A stretch of DNA of 64,000 bases from the NCBI RefSeq assembly GCF_037975245.1, contig NC_092577.1, positions 3,805,501 through 3,869,500 on the forward strand, written 5' to 3'. This stretch comes from Apostichopus japonicus. Lineage: Eukaryota; Echinodermata; Holothuroidea; Aspidochirotida; Stichopodidae. Each line of letters begins with the position of its first letter. Position 1 is the first letter of the stretch. The position numbers and the translations under genes are program-made. Below, one piece after another: positions 34,801 through 49,800 of this stretch. Under the pieces are notes generated by a model. It was not told the DNA's origin, did no database searches, and saw only the letters and a program-made list of their open reading frames with translations.

Positions 34801-37800
34801 CATATAAAGATTTATATTAAAAACAGATAACTTTATCAAATAAACATATATTTTTGCATGTCATACGGTTTACCTTTAGGCTAATATAGTCTTAACAAAA
34901 CTTTATTTGGGAACATTGGGAAGAAAAAAGTGTAAGCAAGCATCAACAATCCTCGTTACATGGGTTAGGATTATTATAGGAAACCCGAAAGAATAACCCT
35001 AATCTTTAACCCTTAATATTAGTATGATAATACTGTTGACCGTTCACATAATAATTGTCTTAAAAGCAGCTTGTTAAGAAAGATCACAACCTAAATATTT
35101 TCTTTTGGTCTATAGAATGTATTTGGATAGTAGTATTAACGTTTTTTTTTTTTAGTAACACACGTAATCTCAATTGGAATATATAATCGTAAGTATATGA
35201 GCGTATTATGTGGACCGTCCACATAATCTGAGACACATGATATTGTATAACATATTGATTCTTAAGCAAAGCTCCTCTTGAATATATTCAGAAATGATCA
35301 GCTAATCTAATTAACACTGACAGCCTTCTGAACAAGGGCCAAACCCTCAAATCTCGAAATATTTCAGTTAATCATCACTCCGTCAAACAAGGGTCTGTTT
35401 GTATCCTTTATTTTCCGAAGTTGTAGGTCTGTCTATATCATGTGTCACTGAGCATAGAAAATTGAAATTAAAAATAGATAGCCATATCATATTAAATGAA
35501 AGTCGGCTTACCTACATTGTAATGAAACTTGATCTCAACTTTAATTGGGAACATTGGAAATGAACCACTCCTGTCAACTGACCTCAGTGACCACCGGTGC
35601 ACGGGTTACGGTTGGCATTGGTGCCCCCCCCCCCGCACCCTTACCCCCCGACTTAAAAAGAAAAGTGAAAATAAAAATTACTATTACCGGCCTTATCCTG
35701 TAAGATAATACTCATAACCATTCAAATATTAATTGTTTAAAACGAAGCTGTTAAGAAAATAGTGTGTATTAGGATAGTAGTGTAACGTGAATGGTTTTTA
35801 TACTCATCCGTAGTAAGCTGTGCATTGAGCTACATAGCCAGCCATGTCATGAATATTTATAGTCAAGTGGTATGTAATTTAGGAGGGTTAAATGCTTATT
35901 GATGTGTTTTATAGTCTAATTAAGAGAGTTATGGGTTAAGTAAATCGGTATTATCAGTGAGTTAAATGTCTACAACATATCTGCATATGTTTAGGGGGAT
36001 AATGTTGTTGTTGTTAATGAAATAGTTAAAGAGATTTTACGTCACATGTTGTATTGTTTTATTGCTCATTATATATATACCAGAGTGTCACCACTTGCAA
36101 TATTTTGAAAATTAATCTACATTGTAAACTCGCATTCACATAATTTAAATTCTTGTACGCAGAGATTTTTTTATTTTCTTGTAATTGTAATATGGCCTGG
36201 TCTCTATTTACTACGATTAACTGATACACAAGCTAACCACGACATTTCCATAAAGGAACTTTTGACAGTATTCTCTGCTGTGCTAATGGGCCCCCGGAAT
36301 GCAACAGTAGTATTGACGTTTTTGTTTAATAACCCACGTCATCTCAATTGAAATATATAATCGTAATTGTATAATCGGTTTATGTGGATCGTCCACATTA
36401 TATTATACGTATGATGTTGTATTGTTTATTGATTCTAAACCAAAACCGTATAATTGAAAATATTAAAAATTAATCAAGTACATTAATTCACAATAACGGT
36501 CTTCTGAATAAGGGCTACACACCCTCATATCTTGATGTGTTTCAGGTAGGAATCAACCCGTCAAATATGGGTCTGTTTCATATCCTGTATTTACAGAACT
36601 AGTAGATCTGTTTGAATCATGTGTATTGAATGAATTGAATATATTCATATAGTAGTATTAACGTCTTTTTTTTTCTGTAACACACGTAATCTCAATTGGA
36701 ATATATAATCGTAAGTGTACGAGCGGATTATGTGGACCGTCCACATAATCTTATACACATTTCATTATATTTTTTATTGACTATAAACCAAAATTAGGGT
36801 TTTAAATTTATCAACTATATTAATTCAAAATAACTGTGTTCTAAGGAAGGACCCCGCACCAAATATCGACAGATTCAGTAAGGAATCAACCCGTCAAATA
36901 TGGGTCTGTTTTATATCCTGTATTTACCGAACTCGTAGATCTGTTTAAATCATGTGTATTGAATGTATTTGATATATTCATATAGAAGTATTTACATCTT
37001 TTTTTCTGTAACACACGTAATCTCAATTGGAATATATAATCGTAAGTGTACGAGCGGATTATGTGGACCGTCCACATAATCTTATACACATTTCATTGTA
37101 TGGTCTATTGATTATAAACCAAAATTAGGGTTGAAAATTGATCAACTCTATTAATTCAAAATAACTATGTTCTTAGGAAAGACCTAGCACCAAATATCGA
37201 CAGATTCAGGAAGGAATCAACCCGTCAAATATGGGTCTGTTTTATTTCCTTTAATTACTGAACTCATAGATCTGTTGAAATCACGTATCATTGAGCATAT
37301 AAAGATTTATATTAAAAACAGATAACTTTATCAAATAAACATATATTTTTGCATGTCATACGGTTTACCTTTAGGCTAATATAGTCTTAACAAAACTTTA
37401 TTTGGGAACATTGGGAAGAAAAAAGTGTAAGCAAGCATCAACAATCCTCGTTACATGGGTTAGGATTATTATAGGAAACCCGAAAGAATAACCCTAATCT
37501 TTAACCCTTAATATTAGTATGATAATACTGTTGACCGTTCACATAATAATTGTCTTAAAAGCAGCTTGTTAAGAAAGATCACAACCTAAATATTTTCTTT
37601 TGGTCTATAGAATGTATTTGGATAGTAGTATTAACGTTTTTTTTTTTTAGTAACACACGTAATCTCAATTGGAATATATAATCGTAAGTATATGAGCGTA
37701 TTATGTGGACCGTCCACATAATCTGAGACACATGATATTGTATAACATATTGATTCTTAAGCAAAGCTCCTCTTGAATATATTCAGAAATGATCAGCTAA

Positions 37801-40800
37801 TCTAATTAACACTGACAGCCTTCTGAACAAGGGCCAAACCCTCAAATCTCGAAATATTTCAGTTAATCATCACTCCGTCAAACAAGGGTCTGTTTGTATC
37901 CTTTATTTTCCGAAGTTGTAGGTCTGTCTATATCATGTGTCACTGAGCATAGAAAATTGAAATTAAAAATAGATAGCCATATCATATTAAATGAAAGTCG
38001 GCTTACCTACATTGTAATGAAACTTGATCTCAACTTTAATTGGGAACATTGGAAATGAACCACTCCTGTCAACTGACCTCAGTGACCACCGGTGCACGGG
38101 TTACGGTTGGCATTGGTGCCCCCCCCCCCGCACCCTTACCCCCCGACTTAAAAAGAAAAGTGAAAATAAAAATTACTATTACCGGCCTTATCCTGTAAGA
38201 TAATACTCATAACCATTCAAATATTAATTGTTTAAAACGAAGCTGTTAAGAAAATAGTGTGTATTAGGATAGTAGTGTAACGTGAATGGTTTTTATACTC
38301 ATCCGTAGTAAACTGTGCATTGAGCTACATAGCCAGCCATGTCATGAATATTTATAGTCAAGTGGTATGTAATTTAGGAGGGTTAAATGCTTATTGATGT
38401 GTTTTATAGTCTAATTAAGAGAGTTATGGGTTAAGTAAATCGGTATTATCAGTGAGTTAAATGTCTACAACATATCTGCATATGTTTAGGGGGATAATGT
38501 TGTTGTTGTTGTTAATGAAATAGTTAAAGAGATTTACGTCACATGTTGTATTGTTTTATTGCTCATTATATATATACCAGAGTGTCACCACTTACAATAT
38601 TTTGAAAATTAATCTACATTGTAAACTCGCATTCACATAATTTAAATTCTTGTACGCAGAGATTTTTTTATTTTCTTGTAATTGTAATATGGCCTGGTCT
38701 CTATTTACTACGATTAACTGATACACAAGCTAACCACGACATTTCCATAAAGGAACTTTTGACAGTATTCTCTGCTGTGCTAATGGGCCCCCGGAATGCA
38801 ACAGTAGTATTGACGTTTTTGTTTAATAACCCACGTCATCTCAATTGAAATATATAATCGTAATTGTATAATCGGTTTATGTGGATCGTCCACATTATAT
38901 TATACGTATGATGTTGTATTGTTTATTGATTCTAAACCAAAACCGTATAATTGAAAATATTAAAAATTAATCAAGTACATTAATTCACAATAACGGTCTT
39001 CTGAATAAGGGCTACACACCCTCATATCTTGATGTGTTTCAGGTAGGAATCAACCCGTCAAATATGGGTCTGTTTCATATCCTGTATTTACAGAACTAGT
39101 AGATCTGTTTGAATCATGTGTATTGAATGAATTGAATATATTCATATAGTAGTATTAACGTCTTTTTTTTTCTGTAACACACGTAATCTCAATTGGAATA
39201 TATAATCGTAAGTGTACGAGCGGATTATGTGGACCGTCCACATAATCTTATACACATTTCATTATATTTTTTATTGACTATAAACCAAAATTAGGGTTTT
39301 AAATTTATCAACTATATTAATTCAAAATAACTGTGTTCTAAGGAAGGACCCCGCACCAAATATCGACAGATTCAGTAAGGAATCAACCCGTCAAATATGG
39401 GTCTGTTTTATATCCTGTATTTACCGAACTCGTAGATCTGTTTAAATCATGTGTATTGAATGTATTTGATATATTCATATAGAAGTATTTACATCTTTTT
39501 TTCTGTAACACACGTAATCTCAATTGGAATATATAATCGTAAGTGTACGAGCGGATTATGTGGACCGTCCACATAATCTTATACACATTTCATTGTATGG
39601 TCTATTGATTATAAACCAAAATTAGGGTTGAAAATTGATCAACTCTATTAATTCAAAATAACTATGTTCTTAGGAAAGACCTAGCACCAAATATCGACAG
39701 ATTCAGGAAGGAATCAACCCGTCAAATATGGGTCTGTTTTATTTCCTTTAATTACTGAACTCATAGATCTGTTGAAATCACGTATCATTGAGCATATAAA
39801 GATTTATATTAAAAACAGATAACTTTATCAAATAAACATATATTTTTGCATGTCATACGGTTTACCTTTAGGCTAATATAGTCTTAACAAAACTTTATTT
39901 GGGAACATTGGGAAGAAAAAAGTGTAAGCAAGCATCAACAATCCTCGTTACATGGGTTAGGATTATTATAGGAAACCCGAAAGAATAACCCTAATCTTTA
40001 ACCCTTAATATTAGTATGATAATACTGTTGACCGTTCACATAATAATTGTCTTAAAAGCAGCTTGTTAAGAAAGATCACAACCTAAATATTTTCTTTTGG
40101 TCTATAGAATGTATTTGGATAGTAGTATTAACGTTTTTTTTTTTTAGTAACACACGTAATCTCAATTGGAATATATAATCGTAAGTATATGAGCGTATTA
40201 TGTGGACCGTCCACATAATCTGAGACACATGATATTGTATAACATATTGATTCTTAAGCAAAGCTCCTCTTGAATATATTCAGAAATGATCAGCTAATCT
40301 AATTAACACTGACAGCCTTCTGAACAAGGGCCAAACCCTCAAATCTCGAAATATTTCAGTTAATCATCACTCCGTCAAACAAGGGTCTGTTTGTATCCTT
40401 TATTTTCCGAAGTTGTAGGTCTGTCTATATCATGTGTCACTGAGCATAGAAAATTGAAATTAAAAATAGATAGCCATATCATATTAAATGAAAGTCGGCT
40501 TACCTACATTGTAATGAAACTTGATCTCAACTTTAATTGGGAACATTGGAAATGAACCACTCCTGTCAACTGACCTCAGTGACCACCGGTGCACGGGTTA
40601 CGGTTGGCATTGGTGCCCCCCCCCCCCGCACCCTTACCCCCCGACTTAAAAAGAAAAGTGAAAATAAAAATTACTATTACCGGCCTTATCCTGTAAGATA
40701 ATACTCATAACCATTCAAATATTAATTGTTTAAAACGAAGCTGTTAAGAAAATAGTGTGTATTAGGATAGTAGTGTAACGTGAATGGTTTTTATACTCAT

Positions 40801-43800
40801 CCGTAGTAAGCTGTGCATTGAGCTACATAGCCAGCCATGTCATGAATATTTATAGTCAAGTGGTATGTAATTTAGGAGGGTTAAATGCTTATTGATGTGT
40901 TTTATAGTCTAATTAAGAGAGTTATGGGTTAAGTAAATCGGTATTATCAGTGAGTTAAATGTCTACAACATATCTGCATATGTTTAGGGGGATAATGTTG
41001 TTGTTGTTGTTAATGAAATAGTTAAAGAGATTTACGTCACATGTTGTATTGTTTTATTGCTCATTATATATATACCAGAGTGTCACCACTTACAATATTT
41101 TGAAAATTAATCTACATTGTAAACTCGCATTCACATAATTTAAATTCTTGTACGCAGAGATTTTTTTATTTTCTTGTAATTGTAATATGGCCTGGTCTCT
41201 ATTTACTACGATTAACTGATACACAAGCTAACCACGACATTTCCATAAAGGAACTTTTGACAGTATTCTCTGCTGTGCTAATGGGCCCCCGGAATGCAAC
41301 AGTAGTATTGACGTTTTTGTTTAATAACCCACGTCATCTCAATTGAAATATATAATCGTAATTGTATAATCGGTTTATGTGGATCGTCCACATTATATTA
41401 TACGTATGATGTTGTATTGTTTATTGATTCTAAACCAAAACCGTATAATTGAAAATATTAAAAATTAATCAAGTACATTAATTCACAATAACGGTCTTCT
41501 GAATAAGGGCTACACACCCTCATATCTTGATGTGTTTCAGGTAGGAATCAACCCGTCAAATATGGGTCTGTTTCATATCCTGTATTTACAGAACTAGTAG
41601 ATCTGTTTGAATCATGTGTATTGAATGAATTGAATATATTCATATAGTAGTATTAACGTCTTTTTTCTTCTGTAACACACGTAATCTCAATTGGAATATA
41701 TAATCGTAAGTGTACGAGCGGATTATGTGGACCGTCCACATAATCTTATACACATTTCATTATATTTTTTATTGACTATAAACCAAAATTAGGGTTTTAA
41801 ATTTATCAACTATATTAATTCAAAATAACTGTGTTCTAAGGAAGGACCCCGCACCAAATATCGACAGATTCAGTAAGGAATCAACCCGTCAAATATGGGT
41901 CTGTTTTATATCCTGTATTTACCGAACTCGTAGATCTGTTTAAATCATGTGTATTGAATGTATTTGATATATTCATATAGAAGTATTTACATCTTTTTTT
42001 CTGTAACACACGTAATCTCAATTGGAATATATAATCGTAAGTGTACGAGCGGATTATGTGGACCGTCCACATAATCTTATACACATTTCATTGTATGGTC
42101 TATTGATTATAAACCAAAATTAGGGTTGAAAATTGATCAACTCTATTAATTCAAAATAACTATGTTCTTAGGAAAGACCTAGCACCAAATATCGACAGAT
42201 TCAGGAAGGAATCAACCCGTCAAATATGGGTCTGTTTTATTTCCTTTAATTACTGAACTCATAGATCTGTTGAAATCACGTATCATTGAGCATATAAAGA
42301 TTTATATTAAAAACAGATAACTTTATCAAATAAACATATATTTTTGCATGTCATACGGTTTACCTTTAGGCTAATATAGTCTTAACAAAACTTTATTTGG
42401 GAACATTGGGAAGAAAAAAGTGTAAGCAAGCATCAACAATCCTCGTTACATGGGTTAGGATTATTATAGGAAACCCGAAAGAATAACCCTAATCTTTAAC
42501 CCTTAATATTAGTATGATAATACTGTTGACCGTTCACATAATAATTGTCTTAAAAGCAGCTTGTTAAGAAAGATCACAACCTAAATATTTTCTTTTGGTC
42601 TATAGAATGTATTTGGATAGTAGTATTAACGTTTTTTTTTTTTAGTAACACACGTAATCTCAATTGGAATATATAATCGTAAGTATATGAGCGTATTATG
42701 TGGACCGTCCACATAATCTGAGACACATGATATTGTATAACATATTGATTCTTAAGCAAAGCTCCTCTTGAATATATTCAGAAATGATCAGCTAATCTAA
42801 TTAACACTGACAGCCTTCTGAACAAGGGCCAAACCCTCAAATCTCGAAATATTTCAGTTAATCATCACTCCGTCAAACAAGGGTCTGTTTGTATCCTTTA
42901 TTTTCCGAAGTTGTAGGTCTGTCTATATCATGTGTCACTGAGCATAGAAAATTGAAATTAAAAATAGATAGCCATATCATATTAAATGAAAGTCGGCTTA
43001 CCTACATTGTAATGAAACTTGATCTCAACTTTAATTGGGAACATTGGAAATGAACCACTCCTGTCAACTGACCTCAGTGACCACCGGTGCACGGGTTACG
43101 GTTGGCATTGGTGCCCCCCCCCCCGCACCCTTACCCCCCGACTTAAAAAGAAAAGTGAAAATAAAAATTACTATTACCGGCCTTATCCTGTAAGATAATA
43201 CTCATAACCATTCAAATATTAATTGTTTAAAACGAAGCTGTTAAGAAAATAGTGTGTATTAGGATAGTAGTGTAACGTGAATGGTTTTTATACTCATCCG
43301 TAGTAAACTGTGCATTGAGCTACATAGCCAGCCATGTCATGAATATTTATAGTCAAGTGGTATGTAATTTAGGAGGGTTAAATGCTTATTGATGTGTTTT
43401 ATAGTCTAATTAAGAGAGTTATGGGTTAAGTAAATCGGTATTACCAGTGAGTTTAATGTCTACGACATATCTGCATATGTTGAGGGGGATAATGTTGTTG
43501 TTGTTAATGAAATAATTAAAGAGATTTTACGTCACATGTTGTATTGTTTTATTGCTCATTATATATATACCAGAGTGTCACCACTTACAATATTTTGAAA
43601 ATTAATCTACATTGTAAACTCGCATTCACATAATTTAAATTCTTGTACGCAGAGATTTTTTTATTTTCTTGTAATTGTAATATGGCCTGGTCTCTATTTA
43701 CTACGATTAACTGATACACAAGCTAACCACGACATTTCCATAAAGGAACTTTTGACAGTATTCTCTGCTGTGCTAATGGGCCCCCGGAATGCAACAGTAG

Positions 43801-46800
43801 TATTGACGTTTTTGTTTAATAACCCACGTCATCTCAATTGAAATATATAATCGTAATTGTATAATCGGTTTATGTGGATCGTCCACATTATATTATACGT
43901 ATGATGTTGTATTGTTTATTGATTCTAAACCAAAACCGTATAATTGAAAATATTAAAAATTAATCAAGTACATTAATTCACAATAACGGTCTTCTGAATA
44001 AGGGCTACACACCCTCATATCTTGATGTGTTTCAGGTAGGAATCAACCCGTCAAATATGGGTCTGTTTTATATCCTGTATTTACAGAACTCGTAGATCTG
44101 TTTAAATCATGTGTATTGAATGTATTTAATATATTCATATAGAAGTATAAACGTCTTTTTTCTGTAACACACGTAATCTCAATTGGAATATATCATCGTA
44201 AGTGTACGAGCGGATTATGTGGACCGTCCACATAATCTTATACACATTTCATTATATTTTTTATTGACTATAAACCAAAATTAGGGTTTTAAATTTATCA
44301 ACTATATTAATTCAAAATAACTGTGTTCTAAGGATGGACCCCGCACCAAATATCGACAGATTCAGTAAGGAATCAACCCGTCAAATATGGGTTTGTTTTA
44401 TATCCTGTATTTACCGAACTCGTAGATCTGTTTAAATCATGTGTATTGAATGTATTTGATATATTCATATAGAAGTATTTACATCTTTTTTTCTGTAACA
44501 CACGTAATCTCAATTGGAATATATAATCGTAAGTGTACGAGCGGATTATGTGGGCCGTCCACACAATCTTATACACATTTCATTGTATTGTTTATTGATT
44601 ATAAACCAAAATTAGGGTTGAAAATTGATCAACTCTATTAATTCAAAATAACTATGTTCTTAGGAAAGACCCCGCACCAAATATCGACAGATTCAGGAAG
44701 GAATCAACCCGTCAAATATGGGTCTGTTTTATTTCCTTTAATTACTGAACTCCTAGATCTGTTGAAATCACGTATCATTGAGCATATAAAGATTTATATT
44801 AAAAACAGATAACTTTATCAAATAAACATATATTTTTGCATGTCATACGGTTTACCTTTAGGCTAATATAGTCTTAACAAAACTTTATTTGGGAACATTG
44901 GGAAGAAAAAAGTGTAAGCAAGCATCAACAATCCTCGTTACATGGGTTAGGATTATTATAGGAAACCCGAAAGAATAACCCTAATCTTTAACCCTTAATA
45001 TTAGTATGATAATACTGTTGACCGTTCACATAATAATTGTCTTAAAAGCAGCTTGTTAAGAAAGATCACAACCTAAATATTTTCTTTTGGTCTATAGAAT
45101 GCATTTGGATAGTAGTATTAACGTTTTTATTTTAGTAACACACGTAATCTCAATTGGAATATATAATCGTAAGTATATGAGCGTATTATGTGGACCGTCC
45201 ATATAATCTGAGACACATGATATTTTATAACATATTGATTCTTAAGCAAAGCTCCTCTTGAATATATTCAGAAATGATCAGCTAATCTAATTAACACTGA
45301 CAGCCTTCTGAACAAGGGCCAGACCCTCAAATCTCGAAATATTTCAGTTAATCATCACTCCGTCAAACAAGGGTCTGTTTGTATCCTTTATTTTCCGAAG
45401 TTGTAGGTCTGTCTATATCATGTGTCATTGAGCATAGAAAAATTGAAATTAAAAATAGATAGCCATATCATATTAAATGAAAGTCGGCTTACCTACATTG
45501 TAATGAAACTTGATCTCAACTTTAATTGGGAACATTGGAAATGAACCACTCCTGTCAACTGACCTCAGTGACCACCGGTGCACGGGTTATGGTTGGCATT
45601 GGTGCCCCCCCCCCCCGCACCCTTACCCCCCGACTTAAAAAGAAAAGTGAAAATAAAACTTACTATTACCGGCCTTATCCTGTAAGATAATACTCATAAC
45701 CATTCAAATATGAATTGTTTAAAACGAAGCTATTAAGACAATAGTGTGTATTAGGATAGTAGTGTAACGTGAATGGTTTTTATACTCATCCGTAGTAAGC
45801 TGTGCATTGAGCTACATAGCCAGCCATGTCATGAATATTTATAGTCAAGTGGTATGTAATTTAGGAGGGTTAAATGCTTATTGATGTGTTTTATAGTCTA
45901 ATTAAGAGAGTTATGGGTTAAGTAAATCGGTATTATCAGTGAGTTAAATGTCTACAACATATCTGCATATGTTTAGGGGGATAATGTTGTTGTTGTTAAT
46001 GAAATAGTTAAAGAGATTTTACGTCACATGTTGTATTGTTTTATTGCTCATTATATATATACCAGAGTGTCACCACTTACATGATTTTGAAAATTAATCT
46101 AAATTGTAAATTTGCATTCACATATACTAAATTCCTGTACGCAGAGATTTTTTATTTTCTTGTAATTGTAATATGGCCTGGTCTCTAGTTACTACGGTTA
46201 ACTGATACACAAGCTAACCACGACATTTCCATAAAGGAACTTTTGACAGTATTCTCTGCTGTGCTAATGGGCCCCCGGAATGCAACAGTAGTATTGACGT
46301 TTTTTTTTAATATCCCACGTCATCTCAATTGAAATATATAATCGTAATTGTATAATCGGTTTATGTGGATCGTTCACATTATATTATACGTATGATGTTG
46401 TATTGTTTATTGATTCTAAACCAAAACCGTATAATTGAAAATATTAAAAATTAATCAAGAACATTAATTCACAATAACGGTCTTCTGAATAAGGGCTACA
46501 CACCCTCATATCTTGATATGTTTCAGGTAGGAATCAACCCGTCAAATATGGGTCTGTTTTATATCCAGTATTTACCGAACTCGTAGATCTGTTTGAATCA
46601 TGTGTATTGAATGTATTGAATATATTCATATAGAAGTATTAACGTCTTTTTTTTCTGTAGCACACGTAATCTCAATTGGAATATATAATCGTAAGTGTAC
46701 GAGCGGATTATGTGGACCGTCCACATAATCTTATACACATTTCATTGTATTGTTTATTGATTATAAACCAAAATTAGGGTTTAAAATTTATCAACTACAT

Positions 46801-46867
46801 TAATTCAAAACAACTGTGTTGAAAGGAAGGACCCAGCACCAAATATCGACAGATTCAGTAAAGAATC
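31896..46867. repeat. Satellite higher-order array, six ~2.5-kb copies
   Basis: Copies begin at about 31896, 34391, 36886, 39383, 41881 and 44373; period 2492-2498 bp. Each copy contains three or four monomer variants of the ~332-bp satellite, one with tgtggatcgtccaca (for example 36386), one with gagcgtattatgtggaccg (for example 35201), two with gagcggattatgtggaccg. It also contains about 0.8 kb of extra sequence holding a C11-C12 run (for example 35624). Copies 2-5 are almost identical; the first and last are visibly more diverged, the usual pattern for array edges. Recurrent 61- and 67-codon reverse ORFs come from the repeat and are not genes. Confidence 0.95.
34231..34255. repeat. Representative 25-bp satellite palindrome
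   Basis: Arms gattatgtggac and gtccacataatc are perfect 12-nt reverse complements around a single C. The same site occurs once per monomer from 32 to 53.7 kb. Variants keep at least the inner arms: 11 nt in the gagcgtattatg type, 7 nt (atgtgga / tccacat) in the tgtggatcg type. Confidence 0.95.
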
Positions 46868-49800
46868 AACCCGTCAAATATGGGTCTGTTTTATATCCTG
46901 TATTTACCGAACTCGTAGATCTGATTAAATCATGTGTACTGAATGTATTGAATATATTCATATAGTAGTATTAACGTCTTTTTGTTCTTTCTGTAACACA
47001 CGTAATCTCAATTGGAATATATAATCGTAAGTGTACGAGCGGATTATGTGGACCGTCCACATAATCTTATACACATTTCATTGTATTGTTTATTGATTAT
47101 AAACCAAAATAAGCTCTTAAAATTTATCAACTACATTAATTCAAAATAACCGTTCTTAGGAACCACCCGCACCAAATATCGACAGATTCAGTAAAGAATC
47201 AACCCGTCAAATATGGGTCTGTTTTATATCCTTTATTTACCGAACTCGTAGATCTGTTTGGATCATGTGTATTGAATGTATTGAATATATTCATATAGTA
47301 GTATTAACGTCTTTTTTTGTGTAACACACGTAATCTCAATTGAAATATATAATCGTAAGTGTACGAGCGGATTATGTGGACCGTCCACATAATCTTATAC
47401 ACATTTCATTGTATTGTTTATTGAATATAAACCAAAATAAGGGCATAAAAATTTATCAACTCTGTTAATTCAAAATAACCGTTCTTAGGAAACACCCCGC
47501 ACCAAATGTCGATAGATTCAGTAAAGAATCAACCCGTCAAATATGGGTCTGTTTTAAAACCAGTATTTACCCGAACTCGTAGATCTGTTGAATCATGTGT
47601 ATTGAATGTATTGAATATATTCATATAGTAGTATTAACGTCTTTTTTTGTGTAACACACGTAATCTCAATTGGAATATATAATCGTAAGTGTACGAGCGG
47701 ATTATGTGGACCGTCCACATAATCTTATACACATTTCATTGTATTGTTTATTGATTATAAACCAAAATAAGGGTTTAAAATTTATCAACTACATTAATTC
47801 AAAATAACTGTGTTCTTATAAAAGACCCAGCACCAAATATCGACAGATTCATTAAAGAATCAACCCGTCAAATATGGGTCTGTTTTATATCCTGTATTTA
47901 CCGAACTCGTAGATCTGTTTAAATCATGTGTATTGAATGTATTGAATATATTCATATAGTAGTATTAACGTCTTTTTTTCTGTAACACACGTAATCTCAA
48001 TTGGAATATATAATCGTAAGTGTGCGAGCGGATTATGTGGACCGTCCACATAATCTTATACACATTTCATTGTATTGTCTATTGATTATAAACCAAAATT
48101 AGGGTTTAAAATTTATCAACTACATTAATTCAAAATAACTGTGTTCTTATGAAAGACCCAGCACCAAATATCGACAGATTCATTAAAGAATCAACCCGTC
48201 AAATATGGGTCTGTTTTATATCCTGTATTTACCGAACTCGTAGATCTGTTTGAATCATGTGTATTGAATGTATTGAATATATTCATATAGTAGTATTAAC
48301 GTCTTTTTTTTCTTTCTGTAACACACGTAATCTCAATTGGAATATATAATCGTAAGTGTACGAGCGGATTATGTGGACCGTCCACATAATCTTATACACA
48401 TTTCATTGTATTGTTTATTGATTATAAACCAAAATAAGGGCATAAAAATTTATCAACTCTGTAATTCAAAATAACCGTTCTTAGGAAACACCCCGCACCA
48501 AATATCGATAGATTCAGTAAAGAATCAACCCGTCAAATATGGGTCTGTATTAAAACCAGTATTTACCCGAACTCGTAGATCTGTTGAATCATGTGTATTG
48601 AATGTATTGAATTGATTCATATAGTAGTATTAACGTCTTTTTTTGTGTAACAAACGTAATCTCAATTGGAATATATAATCGTAAGTGTACGAGCGGATTA
48701 TGTGGACCGTCCACATAATCTTATACACATTTCATTGTATTGTTTATTGATTATAAACCAAAATTATTGTTACAAATTTATCAACTACAATAATTCAAAA
48801 TAACTGTGTTCAATTGAAAGACCCCGCACCAAATATCGACAGATTCAGTAAGGAATCAACCCGTCAAATATGGGTCTGTTTTATATCCTGTATTTACCGA
48901 ACTCGTACATCTGTTTAAATCATGTGTACTGAATGAATTGAATATATCCATATAGTAGTATTAACGTATTTTTCTTTCTGTAACACACGTAATCTCAATT
49001 GGAATATATAATCGTAAGTGTGCGAGCGGATTATGTGGACCGTCCACATAATCTTATACACATTTCATTGTATTGTCTATTGATTATAAACCAAAATTAG
49101 GGTTACAAATTGATCAACTACATTAATTCAAAATAACTGTGTCCTTATGAAAGACCCAGCACCAAATGTCTACAGATTCAGTAGTGAATCAACCCGTCAA
49201 ATATGGGTCTGTTTTATATCCTGTATTTACCGAACTCGTAGATCTGTTTGAATCATGTGTATTGAATGTATTGAATTTATTCATATAGTAGTATTAACGC
49301 CTTTTTTTTCTGTAACACACGTAATCTCAATTGGAATATATAATCGTAAGTGTACGAGCGGATTATGTGGACCGTCCACATAATCTTATACACATTTCAT
49401 TGTATTGTTTATTGATTATAAACCAAAATAAGGGCATAAAAATTTATCAACTCTGTTAATTCAAAATAACCGTTCTTAGGAAACACCCCGCACCAAATAT
49501 CGATAGATTCAGTAAAGAATCAACCCGTCAAATATGGGTCTGTTTTAAAACCAGTATTTACCCGAACTCGTAGATCTGTTGAATCATGTGTATTGAATGT
49601 ATTGAATTGATTCATATAGTAGTATTAACGTCTTTTTTTGTGTAACACACGTAATCTCAATTGGAATATATAATCGTAAGTGTACGAGCGGATTATGTGG
49701 ACCGTCCACATAATCTTATACACATTTCATTGTATTGTTTATTGATTATAAACCAAAATAAGGGCATAAAAATTTATCAACTCTGTAATTCAAAATAACC

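Noticed and set aside
34990-35025. Telomere-like ccctaa words in the satellite
   Set aside because: Only two or three imperfect words (aaccctaatctttaaccct) per higher-order copy; not a telomeric array.
34391-44576. Recurrent 61- and 67-codon ORFs
   Set aside because: They repeat with the satellite higher-order unit and shift with it; no sign of coding constraint.
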